Of a stretch of 64,000 nucleotides of DNA, positions 1 through 9,829 are shown piece by piece. This DNA is from Mitsuokella multacida DSM 20544. GTDB lineage: Bacteria > Bacillota > Negativicutes > Selenomonadales > Selenomonadaceae. How positions within the stretch are numbered: position 1 is the stretch's first letter; each line of letters starts with the position of its first letter. Position numbers and translations under genes: made by a program. The DNA lies in the NCBI RefSeq assembly GCF_000155955.1, contig NZ_GG697141.2:630855-694854 (forward strand), read 5' to 3'. The notes beneath the pieces are model-generated. The model saw only the letters and a program-made list of their open reading frames with translations. It made no database searches and was not told the DNA's origin.

Positions 1-3000
1 AATGTTGGTGTTGTCACCTCGACCGATACGAATGGCAATGCTACGCTGACGGTGAAACTCAATAAGGATATCAACCTTGGCGAAAACGGCAGTGTCACGA
101 CTGGCAGTACGCTCATGAACAAGACAGGCATCACCAACGGCAATATGAGTCTTGGTGCTGATGGCCTTACAATTCAGAATGGGCCGAAGTTCACCAATAA
201 TGGTATCAATGCAGCCAACCAGAAGGTTACAGGTGTAGCGAATGGTACCAATCCGAACGATGCGGTCAATGTATCTCAGTTGGAGGCAGTAAAGTCTGAC
301 GTCACTACAGGATGGACGATTGCTGGCAAGAATGCCTCGGGGACAGACCTGACAGCGAATATCGGCAAGGGCAAGACTGTCTCGTATGCAGGTGGCAAGT
401 ATGCAACGGCAACACTTTCGGTTGACAGTACGACTGGCAATGCAACGGTTGCGGTGGATGCAGTGACGAATACACTGTCGGTTGGAGCGGATGGCAAGAT
501 TACATCCAATGGTGATGGCCTGACGACAACAGGTGCAGTCAAAGATGCCATCAACGGTGCTTATTGGACCATCCAAGCAGGAAATGCGACTGGGAGTGCG
601 CAAAAAGTAAGCGCTGGTTCTACAATCACGTTCAATGCAGGTAGCAATCTGAGCTTATCGCAGGATGGTACAAACTTCACCTATGCGTTGAATACAGATC
701 TTCAGAATATGACGAGTGTCACAGCAAAGGATCAGAAGGATAATACAGCAGTTTTAACCGGTGAGGGCCTGAAGGTATCCGATAAGGATGGCAACAGCCT
801 GACCCAGCATGCGACGGAAATCCGTCTCCACGATGCGACGAAAACGGCAACAGGTACGACCACTGATGTGGTGCTCAATAAGCAGGGCTTGCAGAACGGC
901 GGTCATACGATTACAGGTGTAGCTAACGGCACGGTTGATGCCGGTTCGCAGGATGCTATCAATGGCAGCCTGCTCTATGAATTGCAGCAGAAGGTCACGA
1001 ATGCGACCAATACGGGTGCTACGGTATCCTATACGGCACAGACGGCTAGTCTGACCACTACAGATGGAAAGGCCGCGCTGACTGGCACGACGGATGGGCT
1101 TGTCACGGGAACAAATCTGACGAGTGTCTTGAATAGTCTTTCGTGGACGGCACAGTCTTCGCAGGTTGGCAGTGGCCAGAATAACGGTAGCACTTTACAG
1201 TCCATTACGGCTGGTTCGAAAGTCGGCTTCATTGCGGGGAATAATATGATCCTGACGCAGGATGGCACGAATTTCACCTATGCGTTGAATTCAAGTCTCA
1301 CCGGCATGAATACGATTGCATTCACCGGCCTCGGCAGTGGTGCCAGCAATCTGACCATTGGCCTCCAGAACGGCGGCGGTGCTAATCCGGATAAGGGATA
1401 CTACATCACGGGCCTCTCGAATACGAAATGGGATCAGTCCAACTATGAAGGCACGCGGGCGGCTACGGAAGCCCAGTTGCGAGAAGCCATTGATAAGGTT
1501 TCGGCAGCTACGGGAACGGGCGGCTTCGGCCTGACGGCTGATGAAGGTGCCAATAATGGTGGTGAGAAGAAAGTTTCCCAGACATTGGGACGTACGATTG
1601 CTATCCAGGGTGATGGCACCTATGGTGCAGACGGTACGGTTGTCAAGCAGGGCAACATCTCGACGGTGGCTTACACCGATAATGCCGGCCCGACGGGTGC
1701 CATCAAGGTCAAGCTCAACAAGGACATCGACCTCAGTGAGGCAGGTTCGTTGACGATTGGCGCCAGCAAAGTGTCGGCTGGCAGCATCGTACTGGACAAT
1801 ACGGGCGATGCTGCCAAGAAGATTGCCTTGAACAGCACCGCTGGCACGGCTTCCATCGGCGGTGTCACGGTAAATGGCACAGCGAAGACCATCATGGGAC
1901 TTGCCAATACGACTTGGGATGGTACGGCGGTCAGCGGCCGCGCTGCGACGGAGGATCAGCTGGCTAAGGCCATCTCGGATGCTTCGACGCAGGCTTCTAA
2001 CAGTGAACTCCATATCCGGAAGGGCACCTATGGTGTCGGCAAGGATAAGGATGGACAGTATCTCGCGGACCCGAAGGGCAAGAACAGTGTCTCCATCGAC
2101 GTGGTCAATGCCAAAGGTGCAGTCGACGGTCAGGTCGTCATCAATGATGTGGCCAAGGCATCGGAACTCGGTACGGTCGGTGAGCTGGCGGATAACCTGA
2201 AGAATCCTAACGGCGGTCCGACTACCGTGGTGCAGGCCGTCAACAAGGTCAACCAGAAGGTCGACGATAGCCTGAAGCAGGTCAACGGCGATGTCACGAA
2301 TGCCGTGACGGAAGCCAAGAAGCATACGAAAGTACAGTCCGTCGATAGTGACAACAACGTGACCATCGACGGCACGACAACGAATGCAGATGGTGGGACG
2401 GTCTATAAGCTCGGCCTCAATAAGCAGCACATGAACCTTGACAAGGTTCATATCTATGGTACTGAGGGCAAAGTGACGGCTAAAGATGTCGAGGCAGAGA
2501 CGGTCAAGACGGGCAATACGACGGTGGCAGATGGCCGCGTTGTCGTCGGTGGCGACAACGGTATCAAGATTGAGGCTAACGATGGCCAGCAGACGATTTT
2601 GGGGCTGTCTAATAGGACTTGGAATGGCAGAGCTGTCAGCGGCCGTGCCGCTACCGAGGACCAGCTGCAGCAGGCGGTCGAGAATGCGACGGCGACGGCG
2701 GCTCAGAATGAGCAGCACATCCAGGCTGGCAATTATAATGTCGGCCTGGGCAAGGGCCTTGATGGCAAGGCCATCGACAAGAACAGCGTCGCAATCAATG
2801 TCGTCTCTGGCGACGGGACGAAGCCGGGGGATGTCAAGGGTCAGGTTGTCATCAACAACGTGGCCAAGGCTGACGAGCTCGGCGATGTCGCGAAGCTCAA
2901 CGATACGGTCAAGAATGCAGACGGTCGTCCGACTTCGACGGTCGATGCCATCAACAACCTTGACAAGCGCGTGGAGACGACAGTCGGCGACAATGTGTAT

Positions 3001-4356
3001 AGTGGGGTCAAGGGCAAGGAAATCGCCGACGGCGACAGTGCGACGACGGCCATCGGCAAGCTCAACAATCGCATGAACGACATCTACACGACGGCTGGAC
3101 AGCATTCGTCGGTGTCGACGGCGGATACGAACTTGACGCTGAGCGAGAGCAAGAATACCTCGGGCGGCACGGATTACAAGATTGGCCTGAATAAAGACCA
3201 GATCAATCTCGGCAACCTGACGATCAAGGGCAATGAAGGCTCGATTGAGGCGAATTCCATCAAGTCCGACTCCTTCACGGCTGGCGATACGGTCGTCAAC
3301 AAGGACGGCATCAAAGTCGGCGATCAGTCGGCTCTGACGGGCGACTCGCTCAAGGTCAACGGCAAGACGTATGTCGACGACAAGGGCGTCAATGCCAATG
3401 GTCAGGTCATCCGCAATGTCGGTGACGGCAAGGATGACGGTGATGCGGTCAATGTCAAGCAGGTCAATGATTTGGCGGCAAGACAAGGCGAGGTCATCGG
3501 CCAGAATGCGGCGCACATCAATCAGCTCGACCGGGCGGTCAACCGTCTCGACTCGCGCATCAATCGCGTCGGCGCGGGGGCGGCTGCTCTGGCGGCCCTG
3601 CATCCGGGCAATTATGATCCGGACGACAAGGTCGACTTCGTGGCGGGCTTCGGCAATTACCGCGGCGCGAGTGCGGCGGCTGTCGGCATGTACTACCATC
3701 CGGATGAGACGACGACGATGTCGGTCGGCGCAAGCTTTGGCGGCGGCGAGAACATGGTCAACGCCGGCATCACGTGGAAGATGGGCAAGGACTCCGGCCA
3801 CATGCGCACGCAGGCAGCAACGAAGGCAGTTCCGGTACAGTTTGTAGCAGCTCCGACGCAGACGACGCAGCCGACTGGCCAGACAGAGGGCACGAAGACG
3901 CCGCAGCCGGTCACGGCTGTGACGACGACGGCCAGCGGCCAGCAGGTGCCGATCGTGGCGGCGTATCTGCCATCGGTCGACAATTCGACGCGGGCGGAGA
4001 ATGACGAGCTCAAGGAACTCTTGGCACGCCAGACGGCCATCCTCGAGAAGCTCGCGGAGCAGAAGACGGCGGCCGCTCCAGCTGCTGCGGCTGCGCCGGT
4101 CAGCGGTGAGGACCTCTTCCCCGATGTGCCGGAGAACCACTGGGCTTACGACTTTGTCGCGAAGGCGGGTGCGCTCAAGGACTGCCGCGTCGAAGCCCCG
4201 GCGAACAATCCGATGCTCACGCGCAACGACTTCGCCCAGATCCTCTACACGGCGCTCAAGAATGGTGCGACGAAGAACCCTGCACTCAACAAGGACAACG
4301 GACTCAACCGTCTTGCAAGTGAGTTCCGAGTTGAGCTCAAGAATGTCAAACGCTAA
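1..4356 (+). CDS. Trimeric autotransporter adhesin (YadA-like), 5' partial, with C-terminal SLH-like domain
   Basis: The frame is open from base 1, so the N-terminus (signal peptide and head) lies outside; 1451 residues are visible. The passenger is a Gly/Thr/Asn/Asp-rich stalk with repeated YadA head/neck motifs, including three copies of a GLxNxxW...RAATExQL block (near nt 1410-1490, 1895-1970 and 2600-2670) and a DAVNVxQL neck near nt 260 and 3440. A coiled coil (nt 3475-3575) leads into a YadA anchor domain (about nt 3580-3785). Unlike classical YadA proteins the chain does not end there: a Thr/Pro/Gln-rich linker, a short coiled coil (nt 3995-4060) and an SLH-like domain (FPDVPxxHWAYDFV, about nt 4108-4300) follow. 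Inferred role: surface adhesion, with the SLH tail in the periplasm binding peptidoglycan. Confidence 0.9.
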   Translation, partial: NVGVVTSTDTNGNATLTVKLNKDINLGENGSVTTGSTLMNKTGITNGNMSLGADGLTIQNGPKFTNNGINAANQKVTGVANGTNPNDAVNVSQLEAVKSDVTTGWTIAGKNASGTDLTANIGKGKTVSYAGGKYATATLSVDSTTGNATVAVDAVTNTLSVGADGKITSNGDGLTTTGAVKDAINGAYWTIQAGNATGSAQKVSAGSTITFNAGSNLSLSQDGTNFTYALNTDLQNMTSVTAKDQKDNTAVLTGEGLKVSDKDGNSLTQHATEIRLHDATKTATGTTTDVVLNKQGLQNGGHTITGVANGTVDAGSQDAINGSLLYELQQKVTNATNTGATVSYTAQTASLTTTDGKAALTGTTDGLVTGTNLTSVLNSLSWTAQSSQVGSGQNNGSTLQSITAGSKVGFIAGNNMILTQDGTNFTYALNSSLTGMNTIAFTGLGSGASNLTIGLQNGGGANPDKGYYITGLSNTKWDQSNYEGTRAATEAQLREAIDKVSAATGTGGFGLTADEGANNGGEKKVSQTLGRTIAIQGDGTYGADGTVVKQGNISTVAYTDNAGPTGAIKVKLNKDIDLSEAGSLTIGASKVSAGSIVLDNTGDAAKKIALNSTAGTASIGGVTVNGTAKTIMGLANTTWDGTAVSGRAATEDQLAKAISDASTQASNSELHIRKGTYGVGKDKDGQYLADPKGKNSVSIDVVNAKGAVDGQVVINDVAKASELGTVGELADNLKNPNGGPTTVVQAVNKVNQKVDDSLKQVNGDVTNAVTEAKKHTKVQSVDSDNNVTIDGTTTNADGGTVYKLGLNKQHMNLDKVHIYGTEGKVTAKDVEAETVKTGNTTVADGRVVVGGDNGIKIEANDGQQTILGLSNRTWNGRAVSGRAATEDQLQQAVENATATAAQNEQHIQAGNYNVGLGKGLDGKAIDKNSVAINVVSGDGTKPGDVKGQVVINNVAKADELGDVAKLNDTVKNADGRPTSTVDAINNLDKRVETTVGDNVYSGVKGKEIADGDSATTAIGKLNNRMNDIYTTAGQHSSVSTADTNLTLSESKNTSGGTDYKIGLNKDQINLGNLTIKGNEGSIEANSIKSDSFTAGDTVVNKDGIKVGDQSALTGDSLKVNGKTYVDDKGVNANGQVIRNVGDGKDDGDAVNVKQVNDLAARQGEVIGQNAAHINQLDRAVNRLDSRINRVGAGAAALAALHPGNYDPDDKVDFVAGFGNYRGASAAAVGMYYHPDETTTMSVGASFGGGENMVNAGITWKMGKDSGHMRTQAATKAVPVQFVAAPTQTTQPTGQTEGTKTPQPVTAVTTTASGQQVPIVAAYLPSVDNSTRAENDELKELLARQTAILEKLAEQKTAAAPAAAAAPVSGEDLFPDVPENHWAYDFVAKAGALKDCRVEAPANNPMLTRNDFAQILYTALKNGATKNPALNKDNGLNRLASEFRVELKNVKR

Positions 4357-4375
4357 GCAGATTGCATAAAGACTG

Positions 4376-4417
4376 GCCCTCGTATGGATTCCTTTGGGGA
4401 TCCGTACGAGGGCTTTT
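4376..4417 (+). terminator. Intrinsic terminator of the adhesin gene
   Basis: A 9-bp perfect stem (GCCCTCGTA at 4376-4384 with TACGAGGGC at 4405-4413), extended inwards by GGAT/ATCC, is followed by TTTT. It lies 20 bases after the stop codon. Confidence 0.85.
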
Positions 4418-4578
4418 GCTGTTGCAGGACTTTGGGAGAATAAAAAATCTTTCTGTTCAAAAGAGGATTCCGAACGTATGAGTGCGAATACTACAGGTAA
4501 GAGACAATAAGAGCAATGTGTATCTAATAGGAAGACAACCAATACAAATGTATCACAACTGTATAAGGGGGCATTTCT

Positions 4579-6192
4579 ATGCGACTCGAATTCTTAGGTG
4601 CGGCTCATACGGTCACGGGTTCCTGCTATCTGCTCGAGACGGGCGAGGACCGCTATCTGATCGACTGCGGCATGTTCCAGGGCTCAAAGCGCATCCGTGA
4701 GTACAACTACGAGGAGTTCTCGTTCAATCCGGCGGACATCGATGGCGTGCTCTTGACGCATGCGCATGTCGATCACTGCGGCCTTGTGCCGAAGCTCGTG
4801 CGCGAGGGATTCAAGGGGACGGTCTACGCGACGCAGGCGACCTGCGACCTCGCCAAGATCATGCTGCCCGACTCGGCACATATCCAGGAGTCGGACGCTG
4901 AGATGCTCAACCGCAAGGGACAGCGCCGCGGCGATGCGCCGGTCGAGCCGCTCTACGGCATCAACGACGCGCTCGACGCGCTCAAGCAGTTCTCTCCGGT
5001 CCCATACGACCAGGAACTGCACCTGTCCGACAACCTGCGCGTTTTCTTCCGCGATGCGGGCCACATCCTCGGCTCGGCCATCCTCGAAGTCTACGTGAAG
5101 GAGAACGGCAAGGAGACGAAGCTCGTCTTCTCGGGCGACCTCGGTCAGCCCGACCAGCCGATCCTGCGCGACCCGACAATCATCCACGGCGCCGACTTTG
5201 TCATCACGGAGTCGACGTACGGCGACCGCCTGCACCAGCTCTACGACAAGGAGACGGCGCTCATTGAGATCGTCAATGAGACGATGGACCGCGGCGGCAA
5301 CCTCATCATCCCGTCGTTTGCTGTCGGCCGCACGCAGACGCTTCTCTACTATTTCTTCCGGCTGCACCGTGAGGGACGCCTCGACCCGGACATCCCAATC
5401 ATCATCGATAGTCCGCTGGCCATCAATGCGACGCGCGTCTTCCTCAAGAACTTCCGCGATTTCGACGAGGATGCGCTCAAGGTCTTCGGCAAGAATGGCA
5501 AGGTGCCGGATTTCCCGCAGGTCCGTCTCTGTGAGACGGCGGCGGAGTCGCGCGCACTCAACTCGTCGGAAGGCTCGGCCATCATCATCTCAGCGTCGGG
5601 CATGGCCGATGCGGGCCGCGTGCTGCATCATCTCAAACACAACCTCTGGCGTCCGGAGTCGACAATCCTGTTCGTCGGCTACCAGGCGGAGGGGTGCCTT
5701 GGCCGCCGGCTCATCGACGGCATCACGCGCGTGCGCGTGCTCGGCGAGGAAATCGCGGTCAAGGCGCAGATCAAGAGCCTCGACGGCTTCTCGGCTCATG
5801 CCGACGCCAACCAGATCATGAGCTGGCTCGGCGAGATCACGAGCCCGAAGCCCGCGAAGATCTTCATCGTCCACGGCGAAGCGACGGCGCAGGGCGCGCT
5901 CAAGAGCCGCATCCAGAAGGAGCTCGGCATCGAGTGCTACGTGCCGTTCCGCGGCGATCTCGCGAAGATCACGGGCCGCACGGCGGAGATCATTCCGTCG
6001 AACATCCCGGCGGTCTCGGTCGAGAAGGAGATGGAGGACGTGCTGCGCGACTTCGACTCCGACTACCGTCAGCTGCGCCGCCGCGTCATGCACTATGTCG
6101 TGCGCCAGCCGAAGATGATGGAGCCGGTCATCAAGGTCATGAACAAGGCGCGCAACTACATCCGCAAACTCTTCACGCCGTTCAACATCTGA
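4579..6192 (+). CDS. Beta-CASP metallo-beta-lactamase fold hydrolase (Ysh1/CPSF-like ribonuclease family)
   Basis: 537 residues. The metallo-beta-lactamase signature THAHVDHCG lies near residues 60-68. It is followed by FSGDLG, an ESTYGDR segment, the beta-CASP region (SFAVGRTQTLLYY; IISASGMADAGRVLHHL) and a C-terminal DGFSAHAD...VHGE pair, the usual RNA-specificity motifs of this family. The likely role is an RNA exo- or endonuclease in the cytoplasm; substrate specificity cannot be read from sequence. The last 50 residues are basic. ATG at 4579 follows a strong AAGGGGG ribosome site. It stands alone between terminators, with no obvious operon partner. It is not a canonical RNase J, lacking that family's layout. 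Confidence 0.85.
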   Translation: MRLEFLGAAHTVTGSCYLLETGEDRYLIDCGMFQGSKRIREYNYEEFSFNPADIDGVLLTHAHVDHCGLVPKLVREGFKGTVYATQATCDLAKIMLPDSAHIQESDAEMLNRKGQRRGDAPVEPLYGINDALDALKQFSPVPYDQELHLSDNLRVFFRDAGHILGSAILEVYVKENGKETKLVFSGDLGQPDQPILRDPTIIHGADFVITESTYGDRLHQLYDKETALIEIVNETMDRGGNLIIPSFAVGRTQTLLYYFFRLHREGRLDPDIPIIIDSPLAINATRVFLKNFRDFDEDALKVFGKNGKVPDFPQVRLCETAAESRALNSSEGSAIIISASGMADAGRVLHHLKHNLWRPESTILFVGYQAEGCLGRRLIDGITRVRVLGEEIAVKAQIKSLDGFSAHADANQIMSWLGEITSPKPAKIFIVHGEATAQGALKSRIQKELGIECYVPFRGDLAKITGRTAEIIPSNIPAVSVEKEMEDVLRDFDSDYRQLRRRVMHYVVRQPKMMEPVIKVMNKARNYIRKLFTPFNI

Positions 6193-6226
6193 GCGCGAGC
6201 AGATCGTATCGAACATATACCGCAGG

Positions 6227-6273
6227 AAACGCAAAATGGCAGAGGGAAATCTTCTCATCTGCCTTGCGTTTCA
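6227..6273 (+). terminator. Hairpin after the beta-CASP gene, weak terminator
   Basis: AACGCA...TGGCAGA (6228-6243) pairs with TCTGCC...TTGCGTT (6257-6270), leaving an AAA bulge on the 5' side. The T-run is short. The descending arm overlaps the -35 box of the pyr promoter, so upstream termination and pyr initiation share bases. Confidence 0.5.
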
Positions 6274-6292
6274 GTTCAAGATACGATATAAT
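6264..6292 (+). promoter_or_regulatory. pyr operon promoter
   Basis: TTGCGT (6264-6269), 17-bp spacer, perfect TATAAT (6287-6292). Transcription is expected from about 6299, giving a leader of roughly 200 nt before pyrB. Confidence 0.7.
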
Positions 6293-6298
6293 AGCTAC

Positions 6299-6440
6299 AG
6301 TCAAATGACACAGTTGAAAAAGGAAAATTGCCTTTTTAAGATGCGTACTGCGATGCGCATAAAGGGAGCCACAAAGTAACGTCATAAGCTTACGTAAAGC
6401 CAGGAGCTTTCTTATGCATACGCATAGGGAGCTCCTTTTC
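6299..6440 (+). promoter_or_regulatory. Attenuator-like leader of the pyr operon
   Basis: The 200-nt leader holds an early hairpin, AAAAAGG (6317-6323) with CCTTTTT (6331-6337), and a terminator-like hairpin, AGGAGCT (6402-6408) with AGCTCCT (6430-6436), followed by TTT, about 65 nt before pyrB. Competing pairings are visible: GGAGC (6365-6369) with GCTCC (6431-6435), and ATGCGTA (6341-6347) with TACGCAT in the terminator loop (6419-6425). This looks like transcription attenuation. I see no recognisable PyrR binding loop and no pyrR gene in the window, so the effector is unknown. Confidence 0.5.
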
Positions 6441-6504
6441 TGCATATCAGGGGCTGAAAAAGACAATGGACCATTTCTAGCGGATTCTTTAAGGAGTGAT
6501 CAAC

Positions 6505-7452
6505 TTGGGGAAAACAAATGTATCCTTACGGGGCAAGAACGTCCTCGGACTCGCTGACTTCTCGGCGGAGGAGATCCGTCTCGTGCTCGAGACGGCCAAG
6601 GAAATGAAGAACATCATCCATCGTGACATCAAGAAGGTCCCGACGCTGCGCGGCAAATCCATTGTCACGCTGTTCTACGAGCCGAGCACGCGCACGCGCA
6701 CGTCGTTCGAACTCGCCGGCAAGTACCTCGGCGCGGACGTCGTCAACATCACGGCGGGTTCCTCGAGCATCGTCAAGGGCGAGAGCCTGCGCGATACGCT
6801 CTACACGATCGAGGCGATGGGCGTCGATGCCATCGTCATGCGCCACAAGGCAGAGGGCGCGGCGGAGTACGCCTCGCGCGTCGTGAGCCCGGTCATCATC
6901 AACGCGGGTGACGGCGCCCATGCGCATCCGTCGCAGGGTCTCCTGAACCTCTTCACGATCGAGCAGCACAAGGGTCATCTCGAAGGCCTCAAGGTCGCCA
7001 TCCTCGGCGACGTCCTGCACAGCCGCGTCGCGCGCTCCGATATCTACGGCATGCGCAAGATGGGCATGGAAGTCCACATCGCCGGCCCGAAGACGCTCTT
7101 GCCGCGCTTCCTCTACGAGGAGCCGGGCATCGTCGTGCACGAGCGCATCGAGGATGCGATCAAGGACGCGGATGTCATCGAAGTCCTGCGCATCCAGCTC
7201 GAGCGCATGAAGGGCGGTCTCTTCCCGACGACGCGCGAATACGCCCGCATCTTCGGCCTCAACAATGAGCGCCTCGCCCTCGCGAAGGACGATGTGCTCG
7301 TCCTCCATCCGGGCCCGATGAATAAAGGATGGGAAATCTCACCGTTCGTCGCGTACGGCGACAACTCCGCGATTCAGGAAGAAGTCCAGAATGGCGTAGC
7401 AGTCCGCATGGCACTCTTTACCTTGGTTCTGACGGGAGGCAAACAGGAATGA
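6505..7452 (+). CDS. pyrB: Aspartate carbamoyltransferase catalytic chain
   Basis: 315 residues. Joins carbamoyl phosphate and L-aspartate to carbamoyl-aspartate, the first committed step of pyrimidine synthesis. The carbamoyl-phosphate motif FYEPSTRTRTSFE is near residues 54-66, HPSQGLL near 132-138, and the C-terminal HPGPMNKG is present. The start is taken as TTG at 6505, because AAGGAG (6491-6496) sits 8 bases upstream; the in-frame GTG at 6496 overlaps that ribosome site. No pyrI regulatory chain is present, as is usual outside the enterobacterial type. It overlaps pyrC by 4 bases (ATGA) and is first gene of the operon. Confidence 0.95.
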   Translation: MGKTNVSLRGKNVLGLADFSAEEIRLVLETAKEMKNIIHRDIKKVPTLRGKSIVTLFYEPSTRTRTSFELAGKYLGADVVNITAGSSSIVKGESLRDTLYTIEAMGVDAIVMRHKAEGAAEYASRVVSPVIINAGDGAHAHPSQGLLNLFTIEQHKGHLEGLKVAILGDVLHSRVARSDIYGMRKMGMEVHIAGPKTLLPRFLYEEPGIVVHERIEDAIKDADVIEVLRIQLERMKGGLFPTTREYARIFGLNNERLALAKDDVLVLHPGPMNKGWEISPFVAYGDNSAIQEEVQNGVAVRMALFTLVLTGGKQE

Positions 7453-8735
7453 AACTGATACTCAAAGGTGGCCGGGTCATCAATCCGGCAGAGCATTTTG
7501 ACGAAGTCGCTGATGTGCTGATCGAGGATGGCAAGATTGCAGCCGTCGGCAAGGATCTTTCTGCAGAAGGTGCAGAAGTCTACGATGCAGCCGGCAAGAT
7601 CGTCACGCCGGGCCTCATCGACATGCACACGCATTTCCGCGAGCCAGGCCAGGAGGCCAAAGAGGACTTCGAGTCCGGCTCGAAGGCAGCGGCAGCCGGC
7701 GGCTACACGACGGTCGCGACGATGCCGAACACGAAGCCGGTCGTCGACACGGCCGCTCTGGTGCGCAGCCTCGAGAAGCGCGCGGAGGACGTCGCGAAGG
7801 TCCACATCCGCATCATCGGTGCGGTCACGAAGGGGCAGAAGGGCCAGGAGCTCGCAGAGCTCGGCGACATGGTCGCAGCAGGTGCTGTCGCGTTCTCCGA
7901 TGACGGCCATTTCGATCCGACGGCCAAGGTCCTCTTGAATGCTTACGATTACCTGCACACGTTCGACAAGGTCATCATCAACCACGAGGAAGAGCCGTCG
8001 CTCGTCGAGGACGGCGTCATGAATGAAGGCCATTGCAGTGCGATGCTCGGCATGAAGGGCCGCCCGACGGTCGCCGAGGATATCGCCGTCGCGCGCGACA
8101 TCCTGCTCGCGGAGTATGCCGGTGCGCGCGTCCACGTCGCCCACATCAGCTCGGGCCGCTCGGTTGAGCTCGTGCGCGAGGCCAAGAAGCACGGCATCCG
8201 CGTCACGACGGAGGTCACGCCGCATCACCTGACGATGACGGACGAGTGCGTCAACCTCTACGACAGCTCGACGAAGACAAACCCGCCTCTGCGCTCGCAG
8301 AGCGATGTCGACGCGATGGTCGAGGGCCTCAAGGACGGCACGATCGACGCCATCGTCACGGACCATTCCCCGCACGCACAGGAGGAGAAGGACCGCGAGT
8401 ACATCTACGCTCCAAGCGGCTTCCCGGGCCTCGAGACGGCCATCGGCGTGCTCTTCACGGACCTCTGCAAGACGGGCAAGGTCGACATCCCGACGATCAT
8501 CGAGAAGATGACGTGGGGTCCGGCTAAGGCGTTCAAGCTCGATGCCGGCACGCTCTCCGTCGGCGCGAACGCCGACGTCACGGTCATCGACCCGGACCTT
8601 GTCTGGACGGTCGACCCGAAGAAGTTCTACACGAGAGGCAGCCATTCGCCGTTTGTCGGCCGCGAGCTCACGGGCAAGCCGGTCCTGACGATCGTCGATG
8701 GCAAGGTCGTCATGAAAGACGGCGTGGTTCTCTGA
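7449..8735 (+). CDS. pyrC: Dihydroorotase
   Basis: 428 residues, the length of a class I bacterial dihydroorotase. Cyclises carbamoyl-aspartate to dihydroorotate with zinc. The metal motif DMHTHFREPG is near residues 58-67, TMPNTKP follows, and ITTEVTPHH/VTDHSPH-type metal ligands lie further on. The frame is open for 40 codons upstream of ATG 7449, but those bases encode the end of pyrB. ATG 7449 overlaps the pyrB stop (ATGA), giving translational coupling. Confidence 0.95.
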   Translation: MKLILKGGRVINPAEHFDEVADVLIEDGKIAAVGKDLSAEGAEVYDAAGKIVTPGLIDMHTHFREPGQEAKEDFESGSKAAAAGGYTTVATMPNTKPVVDTAALVRSLEKRAEDVAKVHIRIIGAVTKGQKGQELAELGDMVAAGAVAFSDDGHFDPTAKVLLNAYDYLHTFDKVIINHEEEPSLVEDGVMNEGHCSAMLGMKGRPTVAEDIAVARDILLAEYAGARVHVAHISSGRSVELVREAKKHGIRVTTEVTPHHLTMTDECVNLYDSSTKTNPPLRSQSDVDAMVEGLKDGTIDAIVTDHSPHAQEEKDREYIYAPSGFPGLETAIGVLFTDLCKTGKVDIPTIIEKMTWGPAKAFKLDAGTLSVGANADVTVIDPDLVWTVDPKKFYTRGSHSPFVGRELTGKPVLTIVDGKVVMKDGVVL

Positions 8736-8752
8736 TTAGCGAGGTGTTTTGA

Positions 8753-9826
8753 GTGAAAGGAAAATTGATCCTGGAAGACGGCAGCGTATTCCACGGGGAA
8801 CTCTTGAACAATATCAAGGCAACGGGTGAGGTTGTCTTCAATACCGGCATGGTCGGCTATCAGGAAAGCCTGACGGACCCGTCCTACTGCCGCCAGATCC
8901 TGACGCTGACCTACCCGATGGTCGGCAACTACGGCATCGCCGACATCTTCATGCAGTCGCGCAAGTCGTTCGTCAATGGCTTCGTCATCGGCGAGCTCTG
9001 CGAGCACGGCAGCAACTGGCACTATGAGACGAGCCTCGCGGACTTTTTGACGAAGCAGGGCGTTCCGTGCCTCTACAATGTCGACACGCGCGCCGTCACG
9101 CGCAAGATCCGCAACGCCGGCACGATGAAGGGCATCATTGTCCCGGAAGACGCCGCGCAGACGGAGATTGACGAGCTCTTCGCCGTGCCCATCAAGAAGG
9201 ACGTCGTCATGGAAGTCACGACGCCTGAGGCCTACACGCTCGAGAGCGAGAAGGAAGATGCGCCGTTTGTCGTCGCGATGGACTTCGGCGTCAAGCAGAA
9301 CATCATCAAGTCGATGCACGACCTCGGCTTCAAGATCACGGTCGTGCCGGCGCACACGACGGCAGAGGAAGTGCTCGCCATGAATCCGGACGGCATCTTC
9401 CTCTCGAACGGCCCTGGCGACCCGGCGGACGTGCCGGAGATCGTCGAGGAGGTCAAGAAGCTCATCGGCAAGAAGCCAATCTTCGGCATCTGCCTCGGCC
9501 ATCAGCTGCTGGCACTCGCGATGGGCGCGAAGACCTACAAGCTCAAGTTCGGCCATCGCGGCACGAACCAGCCGGTCAAGGACCTGCGCACGGGCAATGT
9601 CTACATCTCCTCGCAGAACCACGGCTACGCCGTCGACGAGGCATCCCTCAAGGACCTGCCGCTGACGGTCACGCACATCAATGTCAACGATGGTACGGTT
9701 GAAGGCATGCGCCACGAGACGCTGCCGATCTTCTCCGTGCAGTATCATCCGGAAGCAGCACCGGGACCGGACGACAATATGTACCTGTTCGACGAGTTCT
9801 GGGCAATGCTGAAGAAAGGGGAATGA
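8753..9826 (+). CDS. carA: Carbamoyl-phosphate synthase small (glutaminase) subunit
   Basis: 357 residues. Hydrolyses glutamine and passes ammonia to CarB. The C-terminal class I glutamine amidotransferase domain has the catalytic Cys in [12 protein letters not shown] (about residue 245) and the His/Glu pair in YHPEAAPGP. Starts with GTG after GAGGTG (8741-8746). Placed inside the pyr operon, so here it supplies mainly pyrimidine synthesis. Confidence 0.95.
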   Translation: MKGKLILEDGSVFHGELLNNIKATGEVVFNTGMVGYQESLTDPSYCRQILTLTYPMVGNYGIADIFMQSRKSFVNGFVIGELCEHGSNWHYETSLADFLTKQGVPCLYNVDTRAVTRKIRNAGTMKGIIVPEDAAQTEIDELFAVPIKKDVVMEVTTPEAYTLESEKEDAPFVVAMDFGVKQNIIKSMHDLGFKITVVPAHTTAEEVLAMNPDGIFLSNGPGDPADVPEIVEEVKKLIGKKPIFGICLGHQLLALAMGAKTYKLKFGHRGTNQPVKDLRTGNVYISSQNHGYAVDEASLKDLPLTVTHINVNDGTVEGMRHETLPIFSVQYHPEAAPGPDDNMYLFDEFWAMLKKGE

Positions 9827-9829
9827 CTC

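Noticed and set aside
4468-4483. SOS box upstream of the beta-CASP gene
   Set aside because: CGAACGTATGAGT matches only one half-site of the CGAAC-N4-GTTCG pattern; the second half is absent.
1291-4542. Very long open frame on the minus strand opposite the adhesin (over 1000 codons)
   Set aside because: It mirrors a repetitive, stop-poor coding strand, has a low-complexity Arg/Leu/Asp-rich product without domains, and no promoter or ribosome site. Similar antisense frames oppose most G+C-rich genes here (for example 8627-10606 and 36386-38527).
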